Shown: piece after piece, positions 53,546 through 63,175 of the stretch
How the letters are laid out: every line of letters begins with the position of its first letter
Numbering within the stretch: position 1 is the stretch's first letter
Origin: Kofleriaceae bacterium
Lineage (GTDB): Bacteria; Myxococcota_A; Polyangia; Haliangiales; Haliangiaceae
Reading direction: 5' to 3'
Assembly (NCBI GenBank): GCA_020633495.1
Contig: JACKDR010000013.1
Location: 158,821 to 222,820, forward strand
DNA: 64,000 nt
Notes under the pieces: model-generated
Told to the model about the DNA's origin: nothing
Seen by the model: only the letters and a program-made list of their open reading frames with translations
Databases searched by the model: none
Program-made: the position numbers and the translations under genes

Positions 53546-54250
53546 TCAGAAGGGATTGAGCGTGGTGATCAGGCGCGTGAACCACCCCGGGCGCTGCTGG
53601 GCGGTGACGTCGCCGCGGCCGGTGATCTCGATCTCGGCCTCGGCGATCCGCGACGACAGGACGACGTCGTCGGGGCGGACGTCGGCCTTGCGGACCAGCC
53701 CCGACAGGTACAGGTGCTGCTCCTCGCGGCCGATCTTGACCACCTTGGTGCCCTCGACGAACAGATCGCCGTTGGGCATGACCTGCTGGACCCGCACCGG
53801 CAGGGTCGCGACCAGGCGACCCTTGCGCTGGATCTTGCCGCCGCCCGAGAAGCTGGCCGCGGAATCGGTGCCCAGCAGCTGCGACGGGTCGACGTCGGGG
53901 TACTTGGCGGCGAGCGCGCCGAGCACCCCGACCGCGGGCAGGCCGAGCTGGGTCGAGCTCTTGCGATCGAGCGCGGTCGAGTCGTCGCGGCTGGCCTGAT
54001 CGGACTCGTCGATCTTGACGACGAGGATGTCGCCGACCCGGTGGGCGCGGTCGTCCTCGTACATGCCGCCTTGCCCCGCCGACCAGATGCTGGCGCCGCG
54101 CGGCGTCGCCGGCGCGGCGTAGGCGCCGGGGGCGAACGTGCGGTGGCGCGGCTTGTACGGGGCGATGTGCTCGACGCAGCCGGCGGCGCCCAGCGCCACC
54201 AGCGCCACCAGCGCCGCCGCCGCGATCGCGCCCCGCCCGACCGCGGTCAC
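53546..54250 (-). CDS. flgH: Flagellar L-ring lipoprotein FlgH
   Basis: 234 residues from GTG 54250 (overlaps flgA stop). The lipobox ALGAAGC is followed by a short linker, GASIWSAGQGGMYEDDRAHR and VGDILVVKIDESDQASRDDS, which match FlgH; QVMPNGDLFVEGTKVVKIGR is the family hallmark. It forms the outer-membrane ring. Confidence 0.95.
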   Translation of the reverse strand: MTAVGRGAIAAAALVALVALGAAGCVEHIAPYKPRHRTFAPGAYAAPATPRGASIWSAGQGGMYEDDRAHRVGDILVVKIDESDQASRDDSTALDRKSSTQLGLPAVGVLGALAAKYPDVDPSQLLGTDSAASFSGGGKIQRKGRLVATLPVRVQQVMPNGDLFVEGTKVVKIGREEQHLYLSGLVRKADVRPDDVVLSSRIAEAEIEITGRGDVTAQQRPGWFTRLITTLNPF

Positions 54251-54945
54251 GCGCCACCCCCGGCGACCCGCACCGTGGCGGCGTCGTCGGCGAGGCGGCT
54301 GCGCAGGACCCGGCGCGTCGCCGTGACCCGGACCGCGACCTCGGCGCCGACGCGGGCGTCGGCCTCGAGCGTGCCGCGCGCGGCGATCGTGACGCCGCCG
54401 CGCTCGACCACGACGTCGACCTCGGTGCCGCGCGCCACCGGCGGCGGCAGCTCGACGGCGTCGGCGGTGACCGGCTCGCCGCGGCGCACCGCGGTCAGGA
54501 CCTTGCGGCCGGCCAGCGCCGCCGGCACGACCTGCAGGCCGTCGACCGGCCGGGCCTCGATCGCGACGTCGGCGGCGTCGAGCCGCTCGCCGGCGGCGAG
54601 GTCGCGGGTCGCGACGACGACCGCGCGCAGCGTGCCGAGCTCGACCTGGACCCAGCCGGTGGTCGCGGCGCGACCGGCGCCGACGTCGACCTCGACGCTG
54701 AGCCACCTGGCGCGGGCGGCGCGCGGCCAGCGCACGACGATCTCGCCGCGCGCCTGTCGCACCGCGGCCGGGGCCTCGACGTCGACGACGCCCAGCGTCG
54801 CCGGGACCCCGGCGGCGATCGCCGCGCGGAGCTCGGCGCTGCGATCGACGACGCGGTGACGACGCTTGCCGGCGTCGGCCGTGGGCGCGGCCGCGAGCGC
54901 GGCCGCGACGGCGGCGACGACCGCCCATCCGCGCGGCGCGCTCAT
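54247..54945 (-). CDS. flgA: P-ring assembly chaperone FlgA
   Basis: 232 residues, ATG 54945, signal peptide ending at TADAG. Two SAF-like halves: residues 25-120, and the conserved C-terminal region with VVATRDLAAGERLDAADVAI, LAGRKVLTAVRRGEPVTADA and VRVTATRRVLRSRLADDAAT. Its ATG overlaps the flgG stop. It guides FlgI into the P ring. Confidence 0.88.
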   Translation of the reverse strand: MSAPRGWAVVAAVAAALAAAPTADAGKRRHRVVDRSAELRAAIAAGVPATLGVVDVEAPAAVRQARGEIVVRWPRAARARWLSVEVDVGAGRAATTGWVQVELGTLRAVVVATRDLAAGERLDAADVAIEARPVDGLQVVPAALAGRKVLTAVRRGEPVTADAVELPPPVARGTEVDVVVERGGVTIAARGTLEADARVGAEVAVRVTATRRVLRSRLADDAATVRVAGGGA

Positions 54946-55727
54946 CCCAGCCTCGCGGTCTGGTCGAGCATCTCGTCGGCGGCCTTGACCACGCGCGCGT
55001 TGGTCTCGTAGGCGCGCTGCCCCGAGATCAGGTCGATCATCTCCTCGACGACCTTGACGTTGGACAGCTCGAGCGTGCCCTGCGCCAGCGTGCCCAGGCC
55101 GTCCTCGCCGGGCGCGCCGGTGAACGGCGTGCCCGACGCCGCGGTCTCGGTGAACAGGTTCTTGCCCATCGCGGCCAGGCCCGCCGGGTTGGCGAAGCTG
55201 GTCAGCTCGAGCTTGCCGAGCTCGACCGGGGTCGGCTCGCCCGCGATCACCGCGGTGACGGTGCCGTCGCCGGCGATCGACACCGCCTGGGCCTCGGGCG
55301 GCACGGTGACGTCCGCGACCAGCGGGTAGCCCTCGGTGGTGACGATGCGGCCCTCGGCGTCGAGCGCGAACGCGCCGTCCCGGGTGTAGCCGAGGCGGTC
55401 GCCGGGCAGCTGGATCGCGAAGAAGCCGTTGCCCTCGATCGCGACGTCGAGCGGGTTGCCGGTCTGGCGGAGGTCGCCCTCGGCGAAGCTGCGGCTGGTG
55501 CCGTCGATCTTGACGCCCATGCCGACCTGGACGCCGGTCGGCGACCGCGTGCCGGCGCCGGTGGGCGCGCCGGGCGCCCGCAGCTGCTGGTACAGCAGAT
55601 CGGCGAACTCGGCGCGCATGCGCTTGAAGCCCGGGGTCGACGCGTTGGCGACGTTGTTGGCGGTGACGTCGAGGCGCGTCTCCTGCGCCTCCATGCCGGT
55701 CGCCGCGGTCGAGAGTGCTCGTAGCAT
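54942..55727 (-). CDS. flgG: Distal rod protein FlgG
   Basis: 261 residues, ATG 55727 with AGGAG upstream. N-terminus MLRALSTAATGMEAQETRLD, then VTANNVANASTPGFKRMRAE; middle GVKIDGTSRSFAEGDLRQTG and NPLDVAIEGNGFFAIQLPGD; end LISGQRAYETNARVVKAADE. The length is exactly that of FlgG. It forms the distal rod. Confidence 0.97.
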   Translation of the reverse strand: MLRALSTAATGMEAQETRLDVTANNVANASTPGFKRMRAEFADLLYQQLRAPGAPTGAGTRSPTGVQVGMGVKIDGTSRSFAEGDLRQTGNPLDVAIEGNGFFAIQLPGDRLGYTRDGAFALDAEGRIVTTEGYPLVADVTVPPEAQAVSIAGDGTVTAVIAGEPTPVELGKLELTSFANPAGLAAMGKNLFTETAASGTPFTGAPGEDGLGTLAQGTLELSNVKVVEEMIDLISGQRAYETNARVVKAADEMLDQTARLG

Positions 55728-55747
55728 CTGGATCTCCTTGGTCGGGC

Positions 55748-56464
55748 TCAGCCCGGGCCGCCGATGTCGCGCGCGGTGCGCGAGTCGATGTCTCGGTAGC
55801 GTTCGATCATCCGGTGCAGCGCCTCGTAGGTCCGGGACACCCGGACCAGGTCGACGACGCCGCGCACGATCTCGAAGTTGGACTGCTCGATCGCGCCGCC
55901 CACGACCTCGACGTCGGCGCCGACCGCCTGGGCCGGGCCGCGCGCGATCATCAGCGACTCGCCCTCGCGGACCATCGCCGACGGCGCGAACCGCGCCAGC
56001 TCGAGCTGGCCGATCGCCTCGCCGTCGGCCTCGACCGTGCCGTCGCCGCCGATCGCGACGGTCGCGGCGCCGGGCGGGATGACCAGGTTGCCGCCGCCCC
56101 GGGCCCGCACCGCGAGGCCGTCGCTGGTGACGATCGTGCCGCCGGCGTCGGTGCGGAACGCGCCGTCGCGGGTGTAGCGGACCCCGCGCGGGGTGTCGAC
56201 CGCGAACCAGGCGTCGCCGACCAGCGCGGCGTCGAGCGGCGCGCCGGTCTGGCGCAGCGCCCCCTGGGCGCCGTCGGTCTTGCCGCCGGTGGCGCCGACG
56301 AACACCATCCGGTTGCCGGTGGCGCGGGTCAGCTGCTCGTGGAACGAGACCCGTTCGGCGCGGAACCCGGCGGTCGACGCGTTGGCGACGTTGTTGGCGG
56401 TGACGTCGAGCGCCTCGCTCTGCGCCACCGCGCCGGCCAACGCGGTGTAGATGCCGTTACCCAT
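55748..56464 (-). CDS. flgF: Proximal rod protein FlgF
   Basis: 238 residues, ATG 56464 with AGGAGG upstream, overlapping the fliA end by 8 bases. MGNGIYTALAGAVAQSEALD and VTANNVANASTAGFRAERVS are the rod/hook N-terminal motif; DAALVGDAWFAVDTPRGVRY distinguishes it from FlgG. It sits directly upstream of flgG as usual. Confidence 0.94.
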   Translation of the reverse strand: MGNGIYTALAGAVAQSEALDVTANNVANASTAGFRAERVSFHEQLTRATGNRMVFVGATGGKTDGAQGALRQTGAPLDAALVGDAWFAVDTPRGVRYTRDGAFRTDAGGTIVTSDGLAVRARGGGNLVIPPGAATVAIGGDGTVEADGEAIGQLELARFAPSAMVREGESLMIARGPAQAVGADVEVVGGAIEQSNFEIVRGVVDLVRVSRTYEALHRMIERYRDIDSRTARDIGGPG

Positions 56465-57164
56465 CGCGACCCTCCTGGAAGCCGGCGCGCAGCCGCGCCA
56501 GCGCGCGCGAGTGCAGCTGGCACACCCGCGACTCGGTGACGCCGAAGAGCTTGCCGATCTCGGCGTAGGACAGCTCCTCGACGTAGTACAGGGACAGCAG
56601 CGTGGCGTCGCGCTCGGGCAAGGTCTGGAGCTGCGCGACCAGCCGCGCGGTCAACAGGCGCCGCGCCGCGCTGGTCTCCGGGCCCTCGTCGTCGCCGGCG
56701 ACCTCGGCGGTCAGCTCGTCGATGGGGACGCACGCGACGTGGGTGAGGGTCTCGAGCTCGGCCAGGTACTGGTCGACCGGGACCCCCAGCGCGGCCGCGA
56801 CCTCCTCGTCCTCGGGGTGGCGGCCGAGCCTGGCGCCGAGCGCCCGGATCGTGTCGCTGACCTGGCGGGCCCGGGCCCGGGCCCGCCGCGACATGACGTC
56901 GCCGCGCCGCAGCTCGTCGAGGACGGCGCCGCGGATGCGCTTCTCGGCGAACGCGACGAAGGGCTGGCCGCGGGCGGCGTCGAAGCGCTCGGCGGCCTCG
57001 GCGAGGCCGACCATCGCGGCGGCGATCAGATCGTCCTGGCGGACGTTGTCGGGCACCCGGCGGGCGACCCGCAGCGCGATGCGCCGCGCCATGTCGAGGT
57101 GCGCGACCATCAGCGCGTCGCGCTCCGCGCGCGCCGGGTCGGCGACCCGCTCGTAGGCCCTCAC
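56457..57164 (-). CDS. fliA: Flagellar sigma factor FliA (sigma-28)
   Basis: 235 residues from GTG 57164 (GTGA with flhG stop). Region 2 contains MVAHLDMARRIALRVARRVP and RQDDLIAAAMVGLAEAAERFD; region 3 VSDTIRALGARLGRHPEDEE; region 4 ELSYAEIGKLFGVTESRVCQ. Length and order after flhF-flhG are classical. It directs transcription of late genes such as fliC and is inhibited by FlgM in the same operon. Confidence 0.94.
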   Translation of the reverse strand: MRAYERVADPARAERDALMVAHLDMARRIALRVARRVPDNVRQDDLIAAAMVGLAEAAERFDAARGQPFVAFAEKRIRGAVLDELRRGDVMSRRARARARQVSDTIRALGARLGRHPEDEEVAAALGVPVDQYLAELETLTHVACVPIDELTAEVAGDDEGPETSAARRLLTARLVAQLQTLPERDATLLSLYYVEELSYAEIGKLFGVTESRVCQLHSRALARLRAGFQEGRDG

Positions 57165-58012
57165 GACTCGTCTCCGCGCACGAAGCCGGCCAGCGGCCCG
57201 ACCGCGACGGCCGGCGCCGCCAACGCGTCGAGCGCCCGCGCCACCGCGTGGATCGCGCGCGCCGCGGGTGAGTCCGGGCGTTGGGTCACGACGGGCTCGC
57301 CCGCCGCCGCGGCGTCGGCGATCGCGGGGTCGCGTGGCACCGGCGGCAGCGCCACCAGGTCGATGCCGAGGAACCGCGCCACCAGGACCCGCAGCCGGCC
57401 GTAGACCTCGTCGGCGTCCGACGGCGAGCGGACGTCGTTGGCGAGGACGAAGACCTGGCGGACCCGCTCGCGCTGCGCCAGCACCTTGATGCAGGCGTAG
57501 GCGTCGGCCAGCGACAGCGGCTCGGCGCGCGCGACGACGACGATGTCGGCGGCGGCGCCGGCCAGGCCCATCGTCCCGGCGCCGATCCCGGCCGCGGTAT
57601 CGATCACGAGGCTGTCGAACCGCGGCGCCAGCGTGCCCAGCGCCGCCCACAGGCGCGACCGGGCCAGGTCGTCGAGGTTGGCGAGCGCGAAGCTGCCGTT
57701 GAGCGCGGGCAACAGGTGCACGCCGTGGGCGGCGACCAGGATCTCCTCGATCGGCACGCCGGCGAGCAGGTCGGCGAGGCTGTGGCTGGGCGCGACGCCC
57801 AGCAGCAGGTTGAGGTCGGCCATGCCGGCGTCGCCATCGACGGCGCACACCCGGGCGCCTCGCCGCGCCCACGCCGCGGCGAGGTTGACCGCGATCGTGC
57901 TCTTGCCGACGCCGCCCTTGCCGCCGGTGACGGCGACGACGCGGCGACGCGGGCGCAGCAGCGGGGACACGCCGGCGCCGGCGGCGCGCAGGCTGGCGGC
58001 CTGGTCGGTCAC
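57161..58012 (-). CDS. flhG: Flagellar number regulator FlhG
   Basis: 283 residues, GTG 58012 overlapping the flhF stop. P-loop TGGKGGVGKSTIAVNL near residue 30; DGDAGMADLNLLLGVAPSHS; DSLVIDTAAGIGAGTM. The N-terminal ...DQAASLRAAGAG stretch is the FlhF-activating helix. It limits flagellar number and stimulates FlhF GTPase. Confidence 0.92.
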   Translation of the reverse strand: MTDQAASLRAAGAGVSPLLRPRRRVVAVTGGKGGVGKSTIAVNLAAAWARRGARVCAVDGDAGMADLNLLLGVAPSHSLADLLAGVPIEEILVAAHGVHLLPALNGSFALANLDDLARSRLWAALGTLAPRFDSLVIDTAAGIGAGTMGLAGAAADIVVVARAEPLSLADAYACIKVLAQRERVRQVFVLANDVRSPSDADEVYGRLRVLVARFLGIDLVALPPVPRDPAIADAAAAGEPVVTQRPDSPAARAIHAVARALDALAAPAVAVGPLAGFVRGDES

Positions 58013-59067
58013 GCCGCCACCTCCCCGACCGCCTCGGTGCCGGCGGCGAGGCCGCGCAGGCGCGCGGCGGTGACCGCCTCCAGATCCTCGGGGACGCGCT
58101 GGCCGGTCGTGACCCAGGTGACCGGGAGGCCGAGGCGGGCCGGGCCGCGGATCAGCTCGCCGAGGCCGAGCGCCTCGTCGAGCTTGGTCCACAGCAGCCG
58201 CACCGGGCCCAGGCCCTGGTGCCGGCGCGCGATCGCGTCGAGGTGCTCGGGCGCGGTCGCCGCGGGCACGGTCAGGTGGACCTCGACGTCGTCGCGGCCG
58301 TCGAGGACGCGCTCGAGCGCCCACATCGCCTCGCGATCGCGCGGGCTGCGACCGGCGGTGTCGACGAAGATGCGCTCGGCGTCGCGGCAGGCGTCGAGCG
58401 CGCCGCGCAGGCGCGTCGGGTCGTCGACCAGGCGCACCGGCACGCCGATCAGGTCGGCGTAGGTGCGGATCTGGTCGGCGCCGCCGACCCGGTAGTCGTC
58501 GAGGCTGATCAGCGCGACGCGGCGACGCTCGACCAGCGCGGCCCGGGCCGCCAGCTTGGCCAGCGTCGTGGTCTTGCCGACGCCGGTCGGTCCGACCAGG
58601 ACCACGACCCGGCGCTGCGACGGCGCGACCAGGGCGTCGTCGCCGACGTCGGGCGCCGCGCCGGCGCCGCCGCCGGCGCGCGGCAGCGCAGCGCGCAGCG
58701 CGCTGAGCTCGTGCGGCACCTCGCCCAGCGGCCGGATGATCGAGCGCAGCGACCGCAGCTCGGCGCGCAGCGGCGCCATGATGCGCTCGATGTCGATCTC
58801 CTCGAGGCCGCCGCGCCGCGGCGCCACCGCCGGCGCCGCGCCGCGCGGACCGTAGGCCTGGGCCGCGAACGCCGGGGTCCCGGCCTCGACCGGGCCGACG
58901 GCCGTCGCGCCGTCGTCGTCGATGGCGGCGGTGACCTCGACCTCCGAGCCGAGGACGCCGCGGCGGACCTCGCGGGTGGACACGATCAGCGCGTCGGGTC
59001 CGAGCTCGCGCTTGGCCTCGGCCAGCGCCTCGCGCATGGTCGCGGCCCGGTACTTGCGGATCTTCAT
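58009..59067 (-). CDS. flhF: Flagellar SRP-like GTPase FlhF
   Basis: 352 residues, ATG 59067 (ATGA with flhA). N-terminal B-domain MKIRKYRAATMREALAEAKR, LGPDALIVSTREVRRG; GTPase core with VLVGPTGVGKTTTLAKLAAR near 160, ALISLDDYRVGGADQIRTYA, IFVDTAGRSPRD and LLWTKLDEALGLG. The central linker is short. It recruits the basal body to the pole. Confidence 0.94.
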   Translation of the reverse strand: MKIRKYRAATMREALAEAKRELGPDALIVSTREVRRGVLGSEVEVTAAIDDDGATAVGPVEAGTPAFAAQAYGPRGAAPAVAPRRGGLEEIDIERIMAPLRAELRSLRSIIRPLGEVPHELSALRAALPRAGGGAGAAPDVGDDALVAPSQRRVVVLVGPTGVGKTTTLAKLAARAALVERRRVALISLDDYRVGGADQIRTYADLIGVPVRLVDDPTRLRGALDACRDAERIFVDTAGRSPRDREAMWALERVLDGRDDVEVHLTVPAATAPEHLDAIARRHQGLGPVRLLWTKLDEALGLGELIRGPARLGLPVTWVTTGQRVPEDLEAVTAARLRGLAAGTEAVGEVAA

Positions 59068-61166
59068 GGACTGGTCTCCTTGGCCGGCGGCACGGCGACG
59101 ACGCCGCGGGTGATCAGCGGGATCGCCGGATCGATCTCGCGGTAGGACATGACGGTGAGGCCGGGGACGTGGCGCTGGGCGATCGCCGCGACGGTGCGGC
59201 GCACGTCGGGCGCGACCACGACCACCGGCGGCTCGTCGCGCGCCACCGCCTCGCGCAGCGCGTGCTCGAGCCGCCCGACCAGGCGGGTGACGGCGCCGGC
59301 GTCGCTGCCGCGCCCGCCGCGCAGCAGCTCCTCGGCGCGCGGATCGAGGACGACCGCGCGCAGCTCGCCGGCGTCGCCGGCGTGGCCGGCGCAGATCGCG
59401 CGGGCCAGGCGCTGGCGGACCAGCTCCGTGAGCTCGCCCGGATCCTTGATCTGACCGCCGTGGTCGGCGAGCGACTCGAGGATCGAGCGGATGTCGCGGA
59501 TCGAGACCCCCTCGGTCAGCAGGTTGCGCAGCACCTTGATGACGTCGCCCAGCGACATCACGTGCGGGATCAGCTCCTCGACGACCTTGGCGTTGCTCTT
59601 GCCGGCGATGTCGAGCAGCTCCTGGGCCTCGCGCCGGCCCAGCAGCTCGGCGGCGTGGCGACGGACCAGCTCGGTGAGGTGGGTCGCGACCACGGCCGAC
59701 GGATCGACGACGGTGCACCCGGCGGCCTCGGCGCGGCCGCGGTCGGCCGGCGCGATCCACTTCGCGGGCAGGCCGAAGGTCGGCTCGGTGACCGCCTCGC
59801 CGGGGATCGCGGCGGCGGCGCGACCGCCGGGGTCGATCGCGAGCATGCGCCCGACCCGGAGCTCGCCCTGCGCCACCTTGACGCCGGAGATCAGCACGCG
59901 GTAGCCGCCGGGCCGCAGGCGCAGATCGTCGCGGACGTGGACCGGCGGCACGATGAAGCCCAGCTCCTGGGCCATCTGCTTGCGCAGCGACGCGATCCGG
60001 CCCAGCAGCTCGCCGTGGCGGCTGGCGTCGACCAGCGGCAAGAGATCGAGGCCGACGTCGAGGGTCAGCAGCTCGACCGGCAGCAGGCTCTCGAGCTCGG
60101 CGCGCTGCGCGCCCTGCCCGGTCGCCGCCGGGCGCGCCGCCGCCTCGGGGCTGGCCGCGGCCACCGTCGCCGCCGCCGCCGCGCGGCTCGACCGCATCGC
60201 GAGGCCGCCGAGGCCGAGGGCCAGCACGCCGAACGCCAGGTGCGGCATGCCGGGGACGATCGCGAGCATGCCGGTGAGGCCGGCGGCGATCGCGATCGGC
60301 TTGGACCGCGCCATGAGCTGGCCGCCGAGCGCACCGCCGAGGGTCTTGCCGCTCTGGGCGCCGCGAGTGGCGAGCAGCGCGGCGCCGGTCGACACCAGCA
60401 GCGCCGGGATCTGCGACACCAGGCCGTCGCCGATCGACAGGATCGTGTAGGTGCGGGTGGCGTTGCCCAGGCCCATGCCGTGCTGGGCGACGCCGACGAC
60501 GATGCCGCCGACGATGTTGATCGCGACGATCAGCAGGCCGGCGACCGCGTCGCCGCGCACGAACTTGGAGGCGCCGTCCATCGCGCCGTTGAAGTCCGCC
60601 TCCTGCTCGATCTCCTTGCGGCGCGCGCGCGCCTCCTGCTCGGTGATGAGGCCGGCGCCGAGGTCGGCGTCGATCGCCATCTGCTTGCCCGGCATCGAGT
60701 CGAGGGTGAACCGGGCCGAGACCTCGGAGATGCGGTCGGCACCCTTGGTGATGACGATGAAGTTGATGATGACGAGGATCAGGAAGACGACGCCGCCGAC
60801 GACGTAGTTGCCGCCGACCGCCATGTGGCCCACCGCCTCGATCACCGAGCCGGCGGCGTGGGTGCCGCCGTTGCCGTTGAGCAGCACCGCCCGGGTGGTC
60901 GCGATGTTGAGCGCGAGCCGGAACAGCGTGATCAGGAGCAGCAGCGACGGCAACGCCGACAGCTCGAGCGGCTTCTCGACGTACATCGACAGCAGGAACA
61001 CCAGCACCGACGCGCACAGGCCCATGCCGAGCAGCAGGTCGAGCATCGACGGCGGCAGCGGCAGCACCACCAGCGCGACGACGCCGAGCACGCCGATGCC
61101 GCCGAGCATGTCGACCAGCGGCAGCGGGCGCGCGGCGGCCGGCGCGGTGGTGGAGGGCGAGGACAC
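59064..61166 (-). CDS. flhA: Flagellar export gate protein FlhA
   Basis: A 700-residue export-gate protein from GTG 61166. Eight spans in residues 15-320; conserved LFRLALNIATTRAVLLNGNG, VIVITKGADRISEVSARFTL and LDSMPGKQMAIDADLGAGLI (FHIPEP block). The cytosolic domain from about 350 ends VMSYREIDPAIPLITRGVV. Length and motifs are typical. It binds chaperone-substrate pairs and uses proton flow. Confidence 0.96.
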   Translation of the reverse strand: MSSPSTTAPAAARPLPLVDMLGGIGVLGVVALVVLPLPPSMLDLLLGMGLCASVLVFLLSMYVEKPLELSALPSLLLLITLFRLALNIATTRAVLLNGNGGTHAAGSVIEAVGHMAVGGNYVVGGVVFLILVIINFIVITKGADRISEVSARFTLDSMPGKQMAIDADLGAGLITEQEARARRKEIEQEADFNGAMDGASKFVRGDAVAGLLIVAINIVGGIVVGVAQHGMGLGNATRTYTILSIGDGLVSQIPALLVSTGAALLATRGAQSGKTLGGALGGQLMARSKPIAIAAGLTGMLAIVPGMPHLAFGVLALGLGGLAMRSSRAAAAATVAAASPEAAARPAATGQGAQRAELESLLPVELLTLDVGLDLLPLVDASRHGELLGRIASLRKQMAQELGFIVPPVHVRDDLRLRPGGYRVLISGVKVAQGELRVGRMLAIDPGGRAAAAIPGEAVTEPTFGLPAKWIAPADRGRAEAAGCTVVDPSAVVATHLTELVRRHAAELLGRREAQELLDIAGKSNAKVVEELIPHVMSLGDVIKVLRNLLTEGVSIRDIRSILESLADHGGQIKDPGELTELVRQRLARAICAGHAGDAGELRAVVLDPRAEELLRGGRGSDAGAVTRLVGRLEHALREAVARDEPPVVVVAPDVRRTVAAIAQRHVPGLTVMSYREIDPAIPLITRGVVAVPPAKETSP

Positions 61167-61373
61167 GAGGGTCCCTAGAGCAAGCGCCTTGCCAAGCGCG
61201 ACGCCCGCGATCTAGCGAGGTTGCGGCGTCGGGCGCGGCGGCTGTCGGCGAGCCTGACGGTGCCGTTGACGATCGCGGCCGGCGCCGCGGACGCGACGAC
61301 GTCGCCGGCGCGCCGCCGGGGTGGGTGGCGCGCGCACCGCGGCGCCCCGCGCGCCCGGTGACAGCGGGCCGGC
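61167..61373 (-). promoter_or_regulatory. 207-base gap between flhB and flhA
   Basis: The longest gap between same-strand flagellar genes from the right edge to flgL; most neighbours overlap by four bases. A hairpin GCAAG-CGC-CTTGC lies at 61180-61192, 14 bases before the flhA start. There is no good ORF or clear promoter. It may hold an internal promoter or leader for flhA and the genes after it. Confidence 0.35.
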
Positions 61374-62441
61374 TCAGCGCGCGCGGGCCGCGGCGCGACG
61401 TCGCAGGCGGTAGACGTAGGCCAGGACCTCGGCGACCGCGTGGAACAGCGAGCCCGGGATCTGGCGGCCCTCGGGCACCAGCTTGTGCAGCATGCGGGCG
61501 AGCGGCGGCTGCGCGACGATCGGGATCCCCGCGGCGCGCGCGAGCTCGCGGATGCGCTCCGCCACCGGGCCGCGCCCCTTGGCGACCACCCGCGGCGCCT
61601 GCCCCTCCTCGGCGCGGTAGCGCAGCGCCACCGCGTACTCGGTGGGGTTGACGAGCACGACGTCGGCGCCTTGCACCGCCTGGACCAGGCGCCGGCGCGC
61701 CAGCTCCCGCATGCGCTGGCGACGCCGCCGCTTGACGTGCGGATCGCCCTCCTGCTCGCGCGCCTCGCGCTTGTACTCCTCGTGCGTCATGCGCATCCGG
61801 GCCGCCAGTTCGCGCCGGGCCTTGACGTAGTCGAACGCGGCCAGTGCGGCGAGGACGCCACCGACCACCAGCACGATCCGCCCGGCGGTGTCGACCAGGG
61901 CCAGCAGCGTGGTGCCCGCGCTCATCGCCGGAGCCCGGGCCAGCCGCTCGATCACCGGGGTGACCGCCAGCGCCGCGGCCGCTAGCGCCACCACCAGCCG
62001 CACCGTCGAGGTCGCCAGCCGCACCAGCACCTTGCGCGGCGACAGGATCTCGGCGAGCCCGCGCAGCGAGAACACCTTGGTGAGGTCGAAGCCGAGCGGC
62101 TTGAACGCCGGCGGCCAGCCCACCTGCGCGGCCGCGGCGATCACGACGCCGGCCAGCGCCGCCACCGCGATCGGCGCGGCGGCGCCGACGATCGTCGTCG
62201 CGGCGGCGCCGAGGGTGCGGTCGACCGGGCGGCCGGGGTCGGCCAGCGCGCCCACCAGCAGCGCCCGACACGACGACGCGACGTGCGGCAGGGTCGCGAA
62301 CAGGGTCACGACGCCGACGCCGACGGCGCCGACCTGGACCAGCTCGCGCGACCGCGCGACGTCGCCCCGCTTGCGGAAGTCGTGGATACGCTTGGGCGTG
62401 GGCGCGAGGGTGCGCTGGTCCTTGTCGTCGGGTGCGCTCAC
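61374..62441 (-). CDS. flhB: Export-specificity switch protein FlhB with NPTE site
   Basis: 355 residues from GTG 62441. N-terminal TLAPTPKRIHDFRKRGDVAR, four spans in residues 30-215, linker ARMRMTHEEYKREAREQEGD, and cytosolic cleavage region VLVNPTEYAVALRYRAEEGQ followed by AAGIPIVAQPPLARMLHKLV and GSLFHAVAEVLAYVYRL. The self-cleavage motif reads NPTE rather than NPTH; Asn and Pro, between which the bond breaks, are kept. It switches export from hook to filament proteins. Confidence 0.94.
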   Translation of the reverse strand: MSAPDDKDQRTLAPTPKRIHDFRKRGDVARSRELVQVGAVGVGVVTLFATLPHVASSCRALLVGALADPGRPVDRTLGAAATTIVGAAAPIAVAALAGVVIAAAAQVGWPPAFKPLGFDLTKVFSLRGLAEILSPRKVLVRLATSTVRLVVALAAAALAVTPVIERLARAPAMSAGTTLLALVDTAGRIVLVVGGVLAALAAFDYVKARRELAARMRMTHEEYKREAREQEGDPHVKRRRRQRMRELARRRLVQAVQGADVVLVNPTEYAVALRYRAEEGQAPRVVAKGRGPVAERIRELARAAGIPIVAQPPLARMLHKLVPEGRQIPGSLFHAVAEVLAYVYRLRRRAAARAR

Positions 62442-63175
62442 GGCGAGAACCCTCCCAGGGCGTCGACCGCGCGCCGCGCCGCGCCGACGACGTCGGCGAT
62501 CAGCGTCGGCGCGCACGCGGTCAAGACCGCCAGCGCCACCGCCGCGCGCAGCACCAGCTCGACCGAGAAGACGTTGACCGACGGCACGCCGCGCGACGCC
62601 AGGCCGACGCCGAGGCTGACCGCCATGCCCGCGACGATCAGGGGCGCGGCCATGCGCACCGCGAGCTCGAGGACCTCGCCGGCGCGCGCCGGGATCTCGA
62701 GCGCGAGCGCGCCCAGGGTCAGGCCGTGCGGGGTCGGCGCCGCCACCACCCGGACGATCGCCTCCATGCCGCCGGCGCCGAGGAACGCCAGGCCGGCCAG
62801 CGCGCCGAGGAGCCGGCGGGTCGGCAGCGCCTGATCGCCGCTGGCCGGATCGATCTGGCCGGCCAGGCCGATGCCGATCTGCAGCCCGATGAGCTGACCG
62901 CCGACCTCGGCGCCGAGGAGGATCAGCCGCGCGGTCAGCCCGGCCAGCAGGCCCATCGCCAGCTCGAGCGGGATCAGCGCCGGCACGCGCGCGGGGTCGA
63001 CCGGGCCGCGCACCGCGGCGCCGGCGGCGGCCATCGCGAGCGCGGCAACGATGCGAACCGGGGCGGGCACGCTGCGGTCGCCGATGACCGGCGCGGTCTG
63101 GGCCAGGGCCGCGGCGCGGGCCAGCACGACCACGAACCCGGCCAGATCGGCCTCGCTGAGGCTCAGCCCGGTCAC
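62438..63175 (-). CDS. fliR: Flagellar export protein FliR
   Basis: 245 residues, GTG 63175 overlapping the fliQ stop; six spans. LVLARAAALAQTAP-type first span, ALIPLELAMGLLAGLTARLI and GQLIGLQIGIGLAGQIDPAS are typical of FliR. The short polar N-terminus and Arg/Gly-rich end are normal. It builds the export gate with FliP and FliQ. Confidence 0.93.
   Translation of the reverse strand: MTGLSLSEADLAGFVVVLARAAALAQTAPVIGDRSVPAPVRIVAALAMAAAGAAVRGPVDPARVPALIPLELAMGLLAGLTARLILLGAEVGGQLIGLQIGIGLAGQIDPASGDQALPTRRLLGALAGLAFLGAGGMEAIVRVVAAPTPHGLTLGALALEIPARAGEVLELAVRMAAPLIVAGMAVSLGVGLASRGVPSVNVFSVELVLRAAVALAVLTACAPTLIADVVGAARRAVDALGGFSP

Noticed and set aside
59169..61178. Long plus-strand open frame opposite flhA, rich in Arg/Asp/Gln
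   Set aside because: High GC leaves the antisense frame free of stops; flhA on the minus strand is unmistakable.
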